NCBI GenBank assembly: GCA_900772495.1
Contig: CAAHEJ010000087.1
Span: forward strand, 1-7,742
Direction of reading: 5' to 3'
Source of the DNA: an uncultured Campylobacter sp.
Lineage (GTDB): Bacteria; Campylobacterota; Campylobacteria; Campylobacterales; Campylobacteraceae
Length of the DNA stretch: 7,742 bases
Positions 6,518 to 7,742 of this stretch are shown here, piece after piece. The notes beneath the pieces were generated by a model. That model saw only the letters and a list, made by a program, of their open reading frames with translations. It had not been told where the DNA came from and ran no database searches. The stretch's first letter is position 1. Each line of letters opens with the position of its first letter. The position numbers and the translations under genes were made by a program.

Positions 6518-6521
6518 ATTT
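6507..6521. promoter_or_regulatory. 15-bp palindrome over both divergent -35 elements
   Basis: AAATTTG-A-CAAATTT is a perfect inverted repeat with 7-base arms around one central base. It covers the -35 elements of both divergent promoters, the position expected of an operator. The arms are A+T-rich, so chance is not excluded in this genome, and I cannot match it to a known regulator's box. Confidence 0.45.
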
Positions 6522-6542
6522 TTCGCAAATTTATGCTACACT
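6511..6542 (+). promoter_or_regulatory. Promoter for the tautomerase gene
   Basis: TTGACA at 6511-6516 is a perfect -35 consensus. The -10 is less sure: TATGCT at 6532-6537 (spacing 15) or TACACT at 6537-6542 (spacing 20). The second is preceded by GC, as is the proposed nadE -10 (GCTACAAT). Either leaves a leader of under 30 bases before the ATG at 6565. Confidence 0.5.
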
Positions 6543-6564
6543 TTTCTTTTCAAAGGGGGACACA

Positions 6565-6771
6565 ATGCCATTTGTAAATATCAGAGTAACCAAAGAAGCA
6601 AAGCCTGTGAGCACCGAGCAGAAAAAAGAGCTGATTAACGGCGTGAGCGATTTGCTCGTGCAAGTGCTTGGCAAAAACAAAGCCAGCATAGTCGTCATCA
6701 TCGATGAGATAGAACCAGACAACTACGGACTTGGCGGCAAAACCATAAGCGAAGTGCGAAAGGGTTTATGA
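6565..6771 (+). CDS. dmpI: 4-oxalocrotonate tautomerase family protein, DmpI type
   Basis: This is a 68-residue member of the tautomerase superfamily, small enzymes that use the N-terminal proline (Pro2, exposed once Met is removed) as a catalytic base to interconvert keto and enol forms of 2-oxo acids. Met-Pro-Phe at the start, STEQKKELINGVSDLL, SIVVIIDE and NYGLGG match the family. Length and the segment KNKASIVVIIDE closely match H. pylori HP0924 (DmpI) as I remember it. Compared with canonical 4-OT, the catalytic Arg39 position (SVRVII) is Val here, Arg11 is not evident, and Phe50 (HFGIGG) is Tyr. The true substrate is therefore unlikely to be 4-oxalocrotonate and is unknown; no aromatic-degradation genes are nearby. 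The ATG at 6565 has AGGGGGA at 6554-6560, and only this start puts Pro at position 2. It diverges from the CobW operon. Confidence 0.9.
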   Translation: MPFVNIRVTKEAKPVSTEQKKELINGVSDLLVQVLGKNKASIVVIIDEIEPDNYGLGGKTISEVRKGL

Positions 6772-6784
6772 GCAAAGGGCGGAT

Positions 6785-6904
6785 TTGCTTTTTAAGTGGC
6801 TAAATTTAGGCTTTTTGCTTGTTTTTAGCTTGCTTGTAGCTTTTTTGCTTTTTACAAAAAGTGTAAATTCGCTCAAATTCACAAAAAATTTGCGTGAAAG
6901 TTAA
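6785..6904 (+). CDS. Possible 39-residue single-span membrane protein
   Basis: A TTG at 6785-6787, five bases after AAAGGG (6774-6779), opens a 39-codon frame to TAA at 6902-6904. Residues about 5-23 (WLNLGFLLVFSLLVAFLLF) form one clear hydrophobic membrane span, followed by a basic tail (KSVNSLKFTKNLRES). An ATG at 6768, overlapping the tautomerase stop, lies in a different frame and stops after 11 codons. Adding one T to the T5 run at 6789-6793 would join that ATG to the membrane frame as a 48-codon gene. So this may be a small gene with a TTG start, a frameshifted or slippage-dependent gene, or a chance product of T-rich DNA. Its stop codon lies in the loop of the terminator hairpin, which argues mildly against it. 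I recognise no homologue. Confidence 0.25.
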   Translation: MLFKWLNLGFLLVFSLLVAFLLFTKSVNSLKFTKNLRES

Positions 6905-6918
6905 ATTTCACGCAAATT
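6883..6918 (-). terminator. Rho-independent terminator of the deacetylase gene, possibly bidirectional
   Basis: A perfect 13-bp inverted repeat (6887-6899 and 6906-6918, core TTTGCGTGAAA) encloses a six-base loop at 6900-6905. Read on the minus strand it is followed by six T (complement of 6883-6888), the classic form, 17 bases after the deacetylase stop at 6936-6938. On the plus strand it could also stop tautomerase transcripts, but no T-run follows there. Confidence 0.8.
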
Positions 6919-6935
6919 CGTGCAGATTTTGCAAG

Positions 6936-7742
6936 CTATTTTTTGCGCGGGCAGCGTTTTAAGAAATCATCGGCGATTTCGTTGAAAGTTACCCAGCGCA
7001 CGCCTTTGTGCTTGTTGATATGCTTGATGATGCGTTCGTGCATTAGTAGCACTTGCGGGCGTCCGCTCACATCAGGGTGTATCGTCATAGCAAACACCGC
7101 ATAGTCCATTTCGCGATAAACCCAGTCAAACTGGTCTATCCACATTTTGCCTATGTCGCGCGGGCTTACGAAACCAAAGCTGTTTGGGGATTTTTTGATA
7201 AACATCATCGGCGGCAAATCGTCCAAATACCAATTCGCAGGTATTTCTACTAAATTCGTCTCCTTGCCGCGCACCAAAGGTTTCATCCAATCCTTCGCCT
7301 CGCCGCTGTAATCAATCTTAGTCCATTTGTCCCCCACGCGCACATAATAAGGCGTGAAATCGTTGTGCATCAACGAGTGGTCGTATTTGATACCGTGCTT
7401 TAACAAAAGCTCGTTGGTGATATTTGAAAACTCCCACCAAGGCGCGACATAGCCCGTAGGTGCTTTGCCTGTGAGCTTTTTGATAAGCTCAATGCTTTTG
7501 AGCAAGACATCTTCTTCTTGCTTTGCGCTCATTGCGATGGGATTTTCGTGCGAATACCCGTGCGCGCCTATCTCGTGTCCTGCCTCAACAATCATTTTCA
7601 TTTGTTTTGGAAAGGTTTCGATGGAGTGTCCGGGCGCAAACCAAGTCGCAGGAAGCTTGTATTTTTTAAAAAGCTTCAAAAGGCGTGGAACGCCAACCTC
7701 GCCCGCAAAAAGTCCGCGCGAAATGTCATCAGGACTATCCTC
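6936..7742 (-). CDS. pgdA: Polysaccharide deacetylase, HP0310/PgdA type, 5' end outside the window
   Basis: This is a NodB-type carbohydrate esterase whose H. pylori relative, HP0310 (PgdA), is linked to peptidoglycan N-deacetylation and lysozyme resistance; the family also resembles PuuE-type allantoinases. The stop is TAG at 6936-6938. The frame stays open to the window edge and shows 268 residues beginning EDSPDDISRGLFAGEVG. If I number it as the 293-residue H. pylori protein, residue 26 is the first visible one and only about 25 are missing. The zinc histidines H86 and H90 lie in GAHGYSH. The matching metal Asp (D14) is in the unseen part. Other marks are the TWFAPGHSIETF segment, GYVAPWWEFSN, VEIPANWYLDD and MTIHPDVSGRP. 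No signal peptide is known for this type. A TTG at 7677-7679 is only an internal leucine codon, not the start. Peptidoglycan as the real substrate is uncertain. Confidence 0.92.
   Translation of the reverse strand, partial: EDSPDDISRGLFAGEVGVPRLLKLFKKYKLPATWFAPGHSIETFPKQMKMIVEAGHEIGAHGYSHENPIAMSAKQEEDVLLKSIELIKKLTGKAPTGYVAPWWEFSNITNELLLKHGIKYDHSLMHNDFTPYYVRVGDKWTKIDYSGEAKDWMKPLVRGKETNLVEIPANWYLDDLPPMMFIKKSPNSFGFVSPRDIGKMWIDQFDWVYREMDYAVFAMTIHPDVSGRPQVLLMHERIIKHINKHKGVRWVTFNEIADDFLKRCPRKK

Noticed and set aside
6511..6564. TTG at 6511 as the tautomerase start
   Set aside because: It coincides with the -35 element and would bury the catalytic proline; the ATG at 6565 has a strong ribosome site and gives Met-Pro.

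Overview
The window looks like chromosomal DNA from a Campylobacterota species, probably Campylobacter or a close relative. The reasons are the A+T-rich, AAATTT-rich intergenic DNA, densely overlapping genes, close protein resemblance to Campylobacter and Helicobacter families, and the block nadE-lpxK-thrC-kdsB, which I remember as the gene order in Campylobacter jejuni. No species is named. There is no rRNA, tRNA, CRISPR array, insertion sequence or integrase in the window.

Layout. Bases 1-987 hold two plus-strand genes I do not recognise, the first cut by the left edge. A promoter at about 1002-1023 then starts a rightward block: nadE (NAD synthetase), a possible 44-codon ORF, lpxK (lipid A 4'-kinase), thrC (threonine synthase) and kdsB (CMP-Kdo synthetase). 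lpxK/thrC and thrC/kdsB overlap by 1 and 4 bases, so they are very likely co-translated. Two of these genes make the lipid A-Kdo core of the outer membrane, while nadE and thrC are general metabolism.

On the minus strand, 6470-5171 encodes a small CxxC protein and a CobW-type (COG0523) GTPase that overlap by 8 bases; they look like a metal-handling pair. They diverge from a 68-residue 4-oxalocrotonate tautomerase-like gene (DmpI type) at 6565-6771. The two divergent promoters share a 15-bp palindrome lying on both -35 elements. The right edge holds most of a minus-strand polysaccharide deacetylase that I recognise as the Helicobacter pylori HP0310/PgdA type. It ends at a strong 13-bp hairpin terminator facing the tautomerase gene.

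Most of the window is ordinary core metabolism and envelope biogenesis. The parts worth a second look are: a 45-residue hydrophilic insertion in NadE close to its ATP loop; the CobW/CxxC pair with its shared operator-like palindrome; a possible small membrane protein after the tautomerase gene, readable from its coupled ATG only through a one-base frame change; and the two unknown proteins at the left edge, one with EF-hand-like loops. I did not find a clear-cut new defence or mobile system.
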